Assembly (NCBI GenBank): GCA_947683625.1 | Contig: CANTUR010000125.1 | Location: forward strand, 868,001 to 932,000 | From: Mallotus nudiflorus | Taxonomy: Eukaryota; Streptophyta; Magnoliopsida; Malpighiales; Euphorbiaceae | DNA length: 64,000 nucleotides | Reading direction: 5' to 3' | Shown here: positions 1 through 11,614 of the stretch, in pieces | Layout of the letters: the number at the start of each line of letters is the position of its first letter | Numbering within the stretch: position 1 is the first letter of the stretch | Program-made: the position numbers and the translations under genes | Notes under the pieces: model-generated | What the model was told of the DNA's origin: nothing | Databases searched by the model: none | What the model saw: only the letters and a program-made list of their open reading frames with translations

Positions 1-1031
1 AGGTATATATATATATATAGGGGTATTTTGGTAATTTTACCCTAAATTGTCTAAAAATGTAATTTAATTGGTTTTAATATTTATTTAAGGTATAAAAATG
101 ATTTCTACAAAATATCTAGTATTTTTAACTAATTAAAACTATTTTCCGGGAATTATTTTCAATTATATATTTAATATACGGTTTTTCAAATAAAATGAGT
201 TTTAATCGATTTTTATAGTGTTTCAAGGTCAATTATGTAATTTTTATTTATAAAATGTATTTCTGTGATTTAAGGATATTTTTAGTATATTTGAATATAT
301 ATTCTGTGTTTGTGGACCCCGGTCGACAGATTGTAGTCTGGAGTCCGACCGAGGGGTTGTGATTGATTGTGGTGTTTATTTTCGAAGTGTGTTTCTTTGC
401 AGGGTCGGCTCTACTCTTTTGAGTAGAGAGATGTCCGTTTTACAGGGGAGGTTCTGCCGGATTTCCGGTAGAATTCTCGTAAAACGTGATATCCAGTCGA
501 ACCCTAATTCTATTCCCGTATTTTAATACTCTAGATTGAATTCTAGGATTTCTGTTAGGGTTATTCTGATGTCGATTAATTATTTCTTGTTTAGTTGCGC
601 CGAGACCGTGGGTTAGTGGACCAGGCCCGTCGGACCTGTCTCGTGGAGCGCATTAGGTGAGTTACTATATTATATATATATGCTTAGGATGCATGATTTA
701 GAAAATGCATGTTTTATTTTGACTAAATATGCATAAATAACATGATTTATATTCAAGTATATTTTTGGTATATTTTTGGTATATAATAAATTATATACAT
801 GTTTTATTAATAAAATATATTTAAAATGTTTTTAAATATATTTTTAGTTTAATTCATGATTTGATTGGATTTATTTGACATATATATACTCAAAATATAC
901 CTGGTTTATGTTTGGTATATTTTCGGTATATATATGGTTTATATTGTTGTTTCACTTACATTCATGCATCATTTATTTTTGTGAATGAATGTTTTATATT
1001 TAAGAATGAAGGATATCAATAGAACGTGCTA

Positions 1032-1050
1032 CCTAGTGGGCAGCACTAGG
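1032..1050. repeat. conserved hairpin inside the long LTR
   Basis: CCTAGTG, a 5-base loop, then CACTAGG: a perfect 7-bp inverted repeat. The same stem is perfect in copy C (36525-36543) and slightly broken in copy B. Its retention while flanking bases have diverged hints at an RNA or protein-binding role in the LTR; that role is inference. Confidence 0.55.
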
Positions 1051-1162
1051 ACCGAGTACGTACCGGTACGCCTATAGTATTTAGGCTATATTACTAACTT
1101 ATTTGTGGATATTGATTTGATTATGATTATTGATATGTGAGATGTGGTTTGGAGGTGTGATT

Positions 1163-1255
1163 GCTGGAGCTCGGTTGACCAAGTGTCTCGGGGCCAATCA
1201 CACTGGCAGTCAGACTGCTGGAGCTCGGTTGACTTAGTGTCTCGGGGCCAGTCTA
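1163..1255 (+). repeat. duplicated GAGCTCGGTTGAC block in the LTR
   Basis: Two near-identical units of about 35 bp (GCTGGAGCTCGGTTGAC, then GTGTCTCGGGGCC) begin at 1163 and 1217. The paired arrangement recurs in copy B (about 2375-2455, reverse) and copy C (about 36655-36740), so it predates the insertions. Confidence 0.6.
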
Positions 1256-1954
1256 CTGTCCAAATGGATTAAGTGGATATATTTGGTATAAGTGAGCCTG
1301 TATGGCCAGAGTGTTGCTTAACACTATTTTCTGAGGTTGCGATATTCTAGGGTTCTATGTGATCCTTCATAAACTGGGATTTTTCAGTAAAATATATAAA
1401 ATGATTTTTCTGCATCTGTATGAATTTGCCTGTATATGTACATATTATATATATACTGTTGACTGTATGCATTATCATTTAGTGTGTATGTATATATATT
1501 ATAGTAATTCACTCAGTGAGGTCTGACTCCCCTCCGTTGACTATTTTTCAGGAGAGTCAACTTCCTCAGACCTCAGTAGCAGGTCAATACGCCGGATTTC
1601 TTCCGCCCCGGCTTCTTTATGTAAATTGTCTACTTGAGTCTTATTTATTTTATCTAGACACTGCAGTAGTTGTAAATTAAAGTATTGGATTTTATGTACT
1701 TTATTTTAAAGAGATGTATTATATTAAAACTGGATTTGTATTAAAGATTATATACATCTATGTGATGAGATGAGATTTTGTTTAAATCCAGTTGATATGG
1801 AAAAATGATATTATGATTTTTATTTCCGCTGCATATTATATTTTTATGGTTATTATTGCATATTTATTTTATTTTTAGGCTTGCTACGGGTTCCGGATTC
1901 GAAAGAATTCCCGTTCCCTAGCGCCGGTCATGGCCCCTGTTTTGGGTCGTGACA

Positions 1955-3937
1955 CACTACTACTACAATTTTCTAGAGTACAATAAAAGTTCAAATAAAT
2001 AAAGTACATAGTCTAGCCAGGGCTAAAGAAGACTGGCATAAAGTAGTAGTGGTGAGGTCTGAAGAAGGTGAAGATCTTGAAAAAAAAATTGAGGGAGTCA
2101 GACCTCATTGAGTGAATTATTATAATATATATAGACATACAATCTAAATCATATACAGTCAAGCATTAGTATAATAATATACATATATATGCATTTTCAC
2201 ATATATGCTAAAATCCACTTTTATATATATAATAAATGCAAAAGACATTTATTTAAATGAAGGATTAAATATTACCCTAAGTATTCGCAACCTCAATCAA
2301 AATATCTCATTAGTCATACAGGCTCACTTAATTCTAAAGTAATTCTCTTATTCCATTTTTGAATAGTAGACGGGCCTCGAGACACTCTCCCGCAGTCTCA
2401 CTATCAATGTGATTGGCCCCGAGATACTAGGTCAATTGAGCTTCTGCAATCACACTACCCATTACATCAAATCTCAATAATCAATAAATCAAATGTCACT
2501 TCAAGTGATTTTCTAAACTCAACCCTAAAATTTATCACACCGGTACGTACATAATCCTAGTGCAGCCTACTAAGTAGCACGTTCTATCGATATCCGTCAA
2601 TAAAACCGTATGGTTATGGAAAATAATAAAATGCTTAATTAAAATAAAATGACATCCAATGAAGAAAAATATACCAGAAATATACCTAACATATACTAAA
2701 AATATTCTGAATAGATATGCCACATATATAGTAAAATAAACCATAAATATACCAAAATATATTAATATATATATGCCACATATATACAAAAGATATACTA
2801 AAAATATACCTAGCATATATGTCTCATAAATAGCAAATATACCAAAAATATACTAAAAGCATACCAAAAAATATACTAAGTCATTTAATAAAATAATTCA
2901 TGTTTAAATGTGTTATGGGAATATGAAAATTCATATTCATGCATCTTATATGCAATGCATATATAAAATAATAACTCATAAGTTTGCGTTCCTCGAGATT
3001 GACTCGACGGGCCTGGTCTGATAGGCCTTGGTCTCAACACAATTAGAAAATAAATAATAATAAATCAAAATAAAATCCTAATGTATACTTCTAGGAATTC
3101 TAAAGGAAGACTGGATCTAAGAATTCAAAACTCAGTCAAAACATAGAAACTCATAATCAACCTGACGTCACGTTTTATGAGAATTCTATCGAAAAATCAA
3201 TAGAATCTCCTCTATAAAATGGACCTCTCTCTACTAAAAAGTAGAGCTGATCCTACAAGAAAACGCACTTCTAAATCATAGTAGCTCAACACCTCGGGTT
3301 CCAACCCTAAATTACTCAAATTTCCAATCGATGTTCACAATACACAATAAAAATAAATATTAAATAATGATATAATAAAATCATTAAAAATCCTTAATCA
3401 CAAATAAATAACCATAATAATATATTTAAACATGAAAAAACATTAATGATAATGATTTTCATATTAATTAAATAAAAATCTCAAATAATTTATATAATAT
3501 TAGAAAAATCCCAATTTTTCAAATTTTCAAAATAGAATAGTCAAATTCACATTTAATTACTCAAATAGCTTAAATATATAATAAAATAGTTAAAAACCCA
3601 TTTAATAACCAAAATAGTAAATAATTTATTATTTAAATATATTTTTCAAAAATTAGTATTAATTAGTTAAAAATAGTAAATAATTTGTAAAAATTATTTT
3701 AATACCATTTATTATCCCAAAATTATTTAAAGCATATTATTTAACTATATTTTCAACAAAAATACACAATTAACCTATAAATCCAATATTCACATAGACT
3801 AAAAATTATTTAAAAATTATACAAAATTACCAAAATTAGTTTATCACTACTAAAATTACTAACTTAAATGAATAACACTAATTTAACCAATTTTCCATCC
3901 AAAATAAATAATTAACATAACTAACAAAAATCAATTC
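1955..3937 (-). repeat. chromovirus-type long LTR fragment, copy B (reverse)
   Basis: Reverse-strand relative of copy A, placed tail to tail with it and separated by a few bases near 1955-1965. Reading the minus strand, the landmark blocks come in the same order as in copies A and C. The U3-like stretch around 3200-3760 aligns by eye with 35400-35640 of copy C (shared TAATAAAT and GTATTAAAATAATTTTTA). It ends where the LINE begins at 3938. No genuine coding region; hydrophobic Tyr/Ile-rich frames here only reflect AT-rich repeats. Confidence 0.65.
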
Positions 3938-4306
3938 ATGAAGCTATTATTCTGGAATTATAAAAGAGTGGGTAACCCGTAACTCTTCGATATTTATACA
4001 TTTTTTGTCTTTCTTATAAACCTCAAGCTCTTTGTTTGGTAGAACCTATGGTTAATTTTGATTCTTTTCTAGTTTATTTTTAGAATTATTTATGTATGAA
4101 GATTGTTGCATTTAATAACTCAGTCCTTCCTTCTATATGGGTTCTTATCTCTAATAATTGGATTGTCGTTGTGGTTTCTTTTAGTAACTAGCAAGTCATT
4201 ATCTCTTTTATTGTTTCTAATAAGCTTTATTGGTGTAATTTTGTATATGAGAGAAATTGTTATTTGTCTCAATGCTTTCTTTGGGAGGATCTTCATCATT
4301 TAACTT
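3938..4306 (+). pseudogene. LINE (L1-type) ORF2 endonuclease, 5' part, interrupted
   Basis: An ATG at 3938 opens a peptide starting MKLLFWNYKRVGNP, the typical start of the apurinic endonuclease domain of plant L1-type LINEs. Stops and frameshifts follow. The end of this part, in another frame, reads LWEDLHHLT and continues on the far side of the copia insertion at 15414 with the GDFN motif. It is therefore the left half of one LINE cut by the SIRE-type element. Non-functional. Confidence 0.7.
4302..4306. repeat. target-site duplication AACTT, left copy
   Basis: AACTT immediately precedes the 5' LTR and is repeated exactly after the 3' LTR (15414-15418), as expected for a 5-bp copia integration duplication. 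Confidence 0.9.
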
Positions 4307-5634
4307 TGTTGACCACTTGCATGATCAAACTCATAATTTTGGACTTTGACAAATAATTTTTATACTAATAATTTCAATTAAGTGTGTAGGGAATTATATA
4401 CCAAACATATACCAAGCATATACACTTTTGGCTGAATAGTAACTTTTCAGGCTGTTTGAACCTCTGAGATTGAAGAAGACTTTTTACATATTTAGAGCTC
4501 TTAAATATGAAAATGAGCTTCTTCTCTTTTGAATTAGACATCTTAAGCTTTCTAAATTGTACTTGATCATCAAAATCCAAGTTCATTTGGGTATGAAAAT
4601 CTTCAATCGAAGTCAGCATATGCAGCTTGCATTTCAGTTTGCATAGCTCTTGGTAATTCAGAAATATCTTGAGATAAAGATGTCCAAATGAGGTGATTCA
4701 AAGTTTTATGGAAAGATAAGACAATTATCTACAACTTTTATGAAGAACTTTTTGTCTGAATCGATTTTCTTTAGTCCTGTTCATGAGCATATTTAGAAGT
4801 GATCACAAGCAGTCTGTCAAAGGAGCATTTGGAGCACACTCTTGCCAAAAGATGGCAGTACTCCTCACGAGCTGGTGGCTCGTGACCTGCTCATGACTAT
4901 ACCTCTGACAGCATTCCAATGGGAATTTTTAAGGACAACGACTATATTCTCACCCCTCACGAGCACTTTTCACTCGTGATGAGGTCGTGAGTAGCCCTTG
5001 AGCTGCCATAAACTCAAGAACTGATTCAAAATCAATTCTAAACATTGGAGACATGATTGATACATCCAAAAACTAAATTTTTGAGTGTTTTTCTATAAAA
5101 ACACAACTTAGAATTCAATTGAAAGGTTAAGAAAACTTGTGCATCATTCATCATTTTCTTAAACATTCAATCGAGCTCTAAAACCTTCTTTCAATCAAAT
5201 TCTTTTTGTATAACTCTTATGAGAGTTGGTGAGTGATTAGAATAGAAATTCTTATTCTTCTATTTTCTAGGTTTAGAAAATGGGAAGTGAGATTCTATTC
5301 TACAGGAATTGGTTTAAATGTTGAGCCATTAAAACACCTGGGAATTTGGTTTTTGAGTGAGCCTTGAAAACTCAAGATTGTAAGGTTGTAAGAGTGAGCC
5401 ATAAAACTCTTGTGTATTCTCAATCTTGGTAATAAGATTATGGGTGATTAAAAAATCCTAACTTGCGGATAAGTTAGGTGGAGACGTATGATTATTTGAG
5501 AATCCGAACTCCTTAAATATTTGTGTTCATAATTCTTCCTTCTCTACTCTTACTCACTTCTTGCAAATAATTTCTTTAATTTCCCATTTTTGTTCGCTAG
5601 TCCTATTCACCCCCCCCCCTCTAGGACTCTTTCA
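4307..5634 (+). repeat. SIRE element 1, 5' LTR
   Basis: 1,328 bp, beginning TGTTGACC and ending CTCTTTCA. It contains an octamer cluster (4865-4991), a TATA box (5094-5100) and a C-rich tract near 5610-5619. A minus-strand open frame at 4374-4619 has a counterpart in the 3' LTR (14143-14433), as expected for duplicated LTR sequence; I do not count it as a gene. Confidence 0.92.
4865..5100 (+). promoter_or_regulatory. LTR promoter: TCACGAGC octamer cluster plus TATA box
   Basis: TCACGAGC or its reverse GCTCGTGA, with one-base variants, occurs at 4865, 4878, 4889, 4957, 4972 and 4984. TATAAAA follows at 5094-5100, about 100 bp on, which places transcription start near 5125. The 3' LTR has the same layout (octamers 14634-14774, TATATAAA 14876-14883). 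The octamers are likely binding sites for host transcription factors; that is inference. Confidence 0.6.
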
Positions 5635-5636
5635 AT

Positions 5637-5648
5637 TGGTATCAGAGC
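5637..5648 (+). other. primer-binding site (initiator Met-tRNA type)
   Basis: TGGTATCAGAGC lies two bases after the 5' LTR. This is the canonical plant copia primer site complementary to the 3' end of initiator methionine tRNA, which primes minus-strand cDNA synthesis. Confidence 0.93.
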
Positions 5649-5685
5649 TTGAATTCTAGGTACTTCATTGCTAGAATACAAGATC

Positions 5686-7698
5686 ATGGGGAGTGAATCA
5701 CAAAACATCTCTTCTTTTAGACCATTCTTTGATGGTAGTGATTATCCACATTAGAAATTCAAAATGGAATTATATCTTGATTGTGATTCCATCAAACTTT
5801 GGGATATTGTCCTAAGAGGTTGGGAACCACCTACAACTATCATTGATGGTGTGGTAACTACACTTGTAAGAAGTCAATGGAGTGTTGATCAAACGGAAGA
5901 AAATCACAAAAATAAAAAGGCTATAATTACTCTAGTCTCCTCCATGAAAAGAGAAGAAGGAGGCAAGCTTCAACATTGCATTTCAGCTAAAGAAATGTGG
6001 GAGACCTTGGAGAATCATTATGAAGGCAACATTCAAGTAAGAAGCAAGAAGGTTCAACTTCATATGTATGAATATGAACTCTTCAAAATGAAGCCTCAAG
6101 AATCAATCATGGAGATGACAAACCATCTCAATTCTCTTCTCACAACCCTCAAGAAACTTAGAAAACATTTCTCCAAGGAAGAGGTAAACAACAAGATTCT
6201 AAGAATCCTACCTAAGAAGGATTGGGAATCTCGTGTTACCTCAATTGAGGAAGCTCAAGACCTCTCCACTCTATCAACCGATGTGCTCATTGGTAAGCTC
6301 TTGACACAGGAGCTCACCATCAAGCAAAGAGGTGAAGAACAAGAAGAGAAAGAAGAAAAGAAAAGGAGCATTGCTCTAAAAGCTATTCAAGAAGATAGTG
6401 AAGAGGAAAGCATTAAAGACTCTAGTGATGAAGATGGTGACATTACCATGCTCACTAGGAACTTCAAGAAGTTCTTAAGAAAGAAAAATTTCTCAAGAAT
6501 GAGGGACTTCAACAAGAATTTTGAAGGAGATGGGAGGAAGAAACTAAAAGGGGTTACTTGCTATGAATGCAAGAAATCGGGACACATTAGAAATGAATGT
6601 CCCAAACTCAAATTCAAGAGCAAGGGAGCAAAAGATAAGAAGAAGACATTCAAAGCTACTTGGGATGACTCCTCTGAATCCGAAGAGGAAGAGGAACAAC
6701 AAGAAGTTGCCAATCTTTGCTTCATGGCCATTGAAAATGAAAATGAGGTACCATCCACTTCTTACTCCTCTTTTGATGATTGTGATGAATATTGTGATGA
6801 TGATGATGATGAGAGCTCTATTGTGAGAAAATTGCTTGCTAAATGAAAAAGTTTGATATCTAAGAAGAAAAAATATAAACATGAGTTAGCTAGCTTAAAT
6901 AAGGATTTTGAATGTTTGAAAATTGATTTTGCTAAACTTGTTGCATCAAATGAAAAACTTGTAAGTGATGTTAAATCTTGTAATTCTTTGAAAGACCAAC
7001 TTAAGAAAGGAAATGATGAAAATCATAAGCTTTCTAAGGAAGTCTTAGAATTACAAAATTCCATTGCTAAATTTAACAGAGGAAAAGAAACTTTAGATAG
7101 TCTTCTTGACTCTCAAAAATTTCATGGAGACACCCATGGAATTGGATATAAAAATGGAATGTCTTCATCATCCTCATCACACATTACTTTTGTCAAAGCT
7201 TCACATGATTCTACTCCTTCAACCTCTAATGAGATTCAAGCTAAAAAATCTCATGTGTTAAATAGCAAGGCAAAGTCTCATAAGACTAACCCTTCATTAA
7301 CACAAAGGGGTAAGTCTCAAACTAGAGAACCTCAACCTAAGCATGCTTATATGTACACTAGATATAATTATAATAAGTATGTTGCACAACACAATGCACA
7401 TAAGCCTATTGCACACACTTATCGAAATGCTCATAATCATTACCAATGTATGTATCATTCAATGTCATAAAATAATAAGAGTTACACACAACACCAAAGG
7501 CATGCTACACACACTAGGAATGCATTTCATTCTAGGAGAAATAAATTTAAAAATGTTGTATGTTCATATTGTATTATCAAAGGACATACCAATAATGTGT
7601 GCTTTTATAGAAAACTGCACATGAATTTGCTTCCTTTGGATTATCTTGAAACTAACCAACCTAGACCAAGAAAGGTTTGGGTTCAAAAGAACATTTAA
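5686..7698 (+). pseudogene. SIRE element 1 gag (broken)
   Basis: Structural capsid/nucleocapsid protein of the element. ATG at 5686 (MGSESQNISS) is chosen because it follows the primer site closely and starts the usual FDGSDYP capsid motif. The frame then hits TAG at 5752 (TGG expected), TGA at 6844 (TGC in element 2) and TAA at 7468 (CAA in element 2). Visible parts: a capsid domain, an acidic and Ser-rich stretch, a first CCHC knuckle CYECKKSGHIRNEC near 6560, a coiled-coil-like Lys/Asn region after 6853, and a second knuckle CSYCIIKGHTNNVC near 7560. The frame ends at TAA 7696-7698. Paired knuckles fit SIRE-type gag. Confidence 0.85.
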
Positions 7699-7712
7699 AA
7701 TGCTTTATGTAG

Positions 7713-8270
7713 GTGTGCTTGAAATTCGCAAGAACAAAAAGCAAGTGGTATCTTGATAGTGGATGTTTAAGGCACATGACGGGAGACAAGGAGCAATTCA
7801 ACAAACTTGATGCTAAAGATGGAGGACACAGTACTTTCAATGACAATGCAAAAGGAAAAATTATTGGCATTGGAGAAATAGGTAATCCTCAATCTTTATC
7901 TATACATCATGTGTTGTTTATTGATGGTCTTAAACATAATTTGCTAAGTATAAGTCAATTATGTGATATGAGAAATAAGGTGACTTTCTATCCTAAAAAT
8001 TGCTTTGTTAGTAGTCTTAATGAAGATAAAGTAATTTTTAGTGGTGAAAGAGTAGATAACATTTATGTTATTGATTTGAATAAAATTGATAACAAAGATA
8101 TAAAATGCTTAATGTCAATTTCCCATGACACATGGACATGGCATAGAAGGTTAGGACATGCAAATTTTGAGCTTTTGAATGATCTTTGTAAACATGAACT
8201 TGTGATTGGTTTACCTAAGCTTGAATTCATTAAGGATAAACCTTGTGATGCTTGTCAAAAGGGAAAATAA
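7713..8270 (+). pseudogene. SIRE element 1 protease and pre-integrase domain
   Basis: Start of pol. WYLDSGCLRHMTGD contains the copia aspartic-protease active-site DSG. Near 8125-8265 is the gag-pre-integrase zinc region (WHRRLGH and CDACQKGK, an H..H..C..C arrangement). The frame differs from that of gag. A TAG lies just upstream in this frame near 7710, and TAA at 8268 separates it from the integrase. Element 2 also has a stop at the codon equivalent to 8268, but TGA instead of TAA. Confidence 0.85.
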
Positions 8271-8273
8271 TCT

Positions 8274-8972
8274 ATGTCTTCATTTAAGCTAAAAAATGTA
8301 GTGTCCACTTCTAGACCACTTGAACTTATACATATGGATTTGTTTGGACCAGCAAGAGTTGCTAGTCTTAGTGGAATGCACTATGCTTATGTATTGGTTG
8401 ATGATTACTCTAGATACACTTGGGTGTGTTTTCTTGCTCATAAGAATGATGCATTTAAAACTTTTGAAAATTTTTCAAAAAGAGTTCAAAAAGAAAAAGG
8501 ATTTTGTATTTCATATATTAGAAGTGATCATGGAACCGAATTTGAAAATGAATTTTTCAAAAACTATTGTAATGAAAATGGTATTTCTCACACATTTTCA
8601 TCTCCTAAAACTCCTCAACAAAATGGGGTAGTTGAAAGGAAAAATAGAACTCTTATGGAAATGGCTAGAACAATGCTTCATGAGTACAATTTGCCTCTAT
8701 ACTTTTGGGCGGAAGCCGTTAACACATCTTGTTATATTTCAAACCGAGTTTTCAAAAGACCAATTTTAAATAAAACATCTTATGAGCTATGGAACAATAG
8801 AAAACCCAAAATCTCATATCTAAGAGTATTTGGATGCAAGTGCTTCATATTGAACACCAAGGATAATCTTGGGAAATTTGATTCCAAAGCCGATGAAGGA
8901 ATTTTCCTAGGCTATTCCAACTCTAGCAAAGCATATAGAGTCTTTAATAAGAGAACTCTAGTAGTTAAATAG
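8274..8972 (+). pseudogene. SIRE element 1 integrase core
   Basis: DDE integrase that joins cDNA to the host chromosome. The three catalytic residues are visible: Asp in HMDLFGP, Asp in RSDHGTEFEN, and Glu in NGVVERKNR. The C-terminal part includes GYSNSSKAYRVFNKRTLVV, typical of copia integrases. It ends at TAG 8970, where element 2 has GAG, and the frame resumes at once in the RT segment. Apart from the flanking stops the core is undamaged over 230 residues. Confidence 0.88.
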
Positions 8973-8975
8973 TCA

Positions 8976-10265
8976 ATGCATGTGGTATTTGATGAATCAA
9001 ACTCACTTGATCCTAGAAAGGATGTTTGTAGTGTTGATGATCTTGTAGGTGATAATGGGATTGTGGAAATACAAGAAGAAAATGCTAGTAAGCCTTTGGA
9101 ACTTGAAGATCCAAGCAAGAAGGAAAATGAGGAGATACCTCAACCTACCTTGAAGGATGAACTTCCAAAGGATTGGCAATTCAAGAAAGCTCATCCTCAA
9201 GACCTTATTATAGGTGACACTACAAAAGGGGTAACTACTAGAGCTAAACTCAAGTCTATTGTTAATTTAGCTTTCATTTCTCAAATTGAACCCAAAAATG
9301 TTAATAATGCTTTGAGTGATGAATGTTGGCTCCTTGCTATGCAAGAAGACTTAAATCAATTTGAGAGAAACAAGGTTTGGACCTCGGTTCCTAGACCTAA
9401 ACATCATCCTATTATTGGCACCAAATGGGTGTTCAGAAATAAGATGAATGAACAAGGTGTCATAACTAGGAACAAAGCTAGACTAGTAGCTAAAGGTTAT
9501 AATCAAGAGGAAGGAATTGATTATGATGAAACCTTTGCCCCCGTTGCAAGGTTAGAAGCTATTAGAATGTTACTTGCATTTGCATCATACATGGATTTTA
9601 AACTTTATCAAATGGATGTTAAAAGTGCATTTTTAAATGGTTTTATTAAAGAGGAGGTATATGTTGAACAACCTCCGGGTTTTGAAAATTTTGACTCTCC
9701 AAATCATGTTTTTAAATTATCGAAAGCATTGTATGGATTGAAACAAGCTCCAAGAGCTTGGTATGAAAGATTGAGTAACTTTTTATTAGAGAAAGGTTTC
9801 TTTAAAGGAAAAGTTGACACAACTCTTTTCATAAAGAAATCCAAGCATGATTTATTAATTGTTCAAATTTATGTTGATGATATTATTTTCAGTGCTACTA
9901 ACCATTGCTTGTGTGAGGAATTTTCTAAACTAATGCAAGGAGAATTTGAGATGAGTATGATGGGTGAACTCAAGTTCTTTCTTGGACTTCAAATCAAGCA
10001 ATTTAAAGATGGGACTTTTATCAATCAAACCAAATATGCAAGGGACATTCTCAAGAAGTTTGGAATGGATGGAGCTAAATCAAGGAAAACTCCAATAAGT
10101 ACTACAACCAAACTCAACAAGGATGAGAATGGCAAACCGGTTGATGAAAAGCGATTTAGAGGTATGATCAGATCCCTTCTTTATTTAATGCTAGTAGACC
10201 CGATATCATGTTTGCTACTTGCTTATGTGCTAGATTTCAATCAAGTCCTAGAGAGTCTCATTTAA
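8976..10265 (+). pseudogene. SIRE element 1 reverse transcriptase
   Basis: RNA-dependent DNA polymerase of the element. Visible motifs: KWVFRNKMNEQG, ARLVAKGYNQ, FAPVARLEAIR, MDVKSAFLNG, LYGLKQAPRAWY and the catalytic YVDDIIF (near 9870). The N-terminal 100 residues are an acidic linker after the integrase. A one-base deletion near 10189 shifts the frame, so the last 25 residues of this frame are spurious and the true continuation (SRPDIMFATCLCARF) lies in the frame of the RNase H segment. Confidence 0.9.
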
Positions 10266-10822
10266 ATGCTATCAAAAGAATTTTTAAATATCTTTATGGT
10301 ACATTGCATTTAGGACTTTGGTATCCTAGGAGTTCTTCCTTTAACTTTATTAGTTATTCTGATGCTGATTTTGCCGGTAGCCTACTAGATAGAAAAAGCA
10401 CTTCCGAAACTTGTCAAATTTTAGGAAATTGCTTAGTTTCTTGGTTTAGTAAGAAACAAGTTTCTGTTGCCTTGTCCACCGCTGAAGCAGAATATGTGGC
10501 GGCTAGTTGTTGTTGCACCCAAGTTCTATGGCAAAAACAATAACTTTTGGACTATGACATTGATATTAATCACATTCCAATTAAATGTGATAATACAAGT
10601 GCTATAAACCTTAGTAAGAATCCCATTCAACATTCTAGAACTAAGCATATTGATATTAGACATCATTTCTTGCGTGATCATGTGCAAAATGGTGATATTT
10701 TTCTTGATTTTGTTGATACCAAACATCAATTAGCAGACATCTTTACCAAGCCTCTTTGTGAGGAAAGATTGAATTTTATAAAGCATGAACTTGGTATGAT
10801 TGATGGGTCAAGCCTGTCTTGA
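10208..10822 (+). pseudogene. SIRE element 1 RNase H
   Basis: RNase H domain that removes genomic RNA during cDNA synthesis. Catalytic acidic motifs are visible: YSDADFAG, STAEAEYVAAS and CDNTSAINLS. TAA at 10541 interrupts it (CAA in element 2). The C-terminal TKHIDIRHHFLRDH and ADIFTKPL are the standard copia ending. Pol ends at TGA 10820-10822 after MIDGSSLS, a tail also found in element 2. Confidence 0.9.
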
Positions 10823-11614
10823 TCATTTGCAAAATTGATTAATTGTTGTTTGGATTCTTATGTGATCATGTTCCTTAGAAAAATTATTCTCAATATCATG
10901 TATATACTTTGTTTTAAAAGTATTTCCTTTAGCAAATTTACTTTATATACATGATGTATTATATTTCCCATTTGCCTGATTTTTGTGCTAATTTTATTTG
11001 ATTTAAATCTATTTGGATTTATTATTTTTTTTTAAAAAAGGGCCCTCCTATTTTGCAAATTAATAATTAATTATTGAGCTAAATTCAATCAATTAATTAT
11101 TTTAATTTTGCATAAATATTCCTCCTCCTGAACAAAATTTTTTTATGTATTTTCGTGACAGTTTATGTTTGGTTTATTTTTGATATACTTTCAGTATCAA
11201 AATTTTAAGCTGTTAATCTATTTTTTACACTAGTTTATGTTTGGTTTATTTTCAGTATACTTTTCGTATATAAGCTTTGAACTGTTAAGTGTGTTTTATA
11301 ACTGTTTTTCGTCAGTTTATTTTAGGTTTACTTTCTGGATATATTCTGGATACAAACCTTGAGCTGTAAAATTTTTCACATATTTTTTGTCTTTAATATC
11401 ATTTAAAAAAATTATCAAAATAAAATAATACAAATATAATTTTTTTATTTGCAAAAATTTCTCTTTGATTTATTCATTTATTTCAAAAATTATTTTTTTA
11501 AGATTCATTTATTTTAATTATATAATTAATTTTATGGTCAAGGACCTAATTGTCAGCTTTTTTGGACTCAATTGCAAGAAATTTGAAAGTATAAGGACTG
11601 TTTGGAAATTTTTG
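10823..11614 (+). other. SIRE element 1 spacer between pol and the extra ORF
   Basis: About 790 bp of AT-rich non-coding sequence inside the element, with degenerate repeats of GTTTATTTTCAGTATACTTT type near 11165-11345. I see no gene. The first part has a diverged counterpart in element 2 (about 54800-55300, reverse). Confidence 0.6.

Larger units (their letters stand above)
1..1954 (+). repeat. chromovirus-type long LTR fragment, copy A
   Basis: AT-rich non-coding DNA that shares a chain of landmarks, in order, with 1955-3937 (reverse) and 34845-36973 (forward): a block around 415-490 with TAGAGAGATGTCCGTTTTAC, a hairpin block near 1020-1065, a GAGCTCGGTTGAC block near 1163-1255, and the AATTCACTCAGTGAGGTCTGAC block near 1504-1530. 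Because copy C follows a chromovirus integrase end and a purine tract, I infer that all three are LTRs of a Tekay/Del-like Ty3/gypsy family with LTRs of about 2 kb or more. The copy ends near GGGTCGTGACA (1954) and its start lies outside the window. No coding potential. Confidence 0.7.

Noticed and set aside
2535..2816. 93-codon Tyr/Ile/Phe-rich minus-strand frame.
   Set aside because: Generated by TATATACCAAAAATATAC-like repeats in the long LTR; no start context or family match.
4374..4619. Minus-strand open frame of 81 codons with a near copy of 96 codons at 14143-14433.
   Set aside because: Both lie at the same place in the two LTRs of element 1. Their similarity follows from LTR duplication, not coding selection.
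6544..6882. Minus-strand frames opposite gag.
   Set aside because: Shadow of the acidic, Glu/Asp-rich gag region (Ser/Phe-rich on the other strand).
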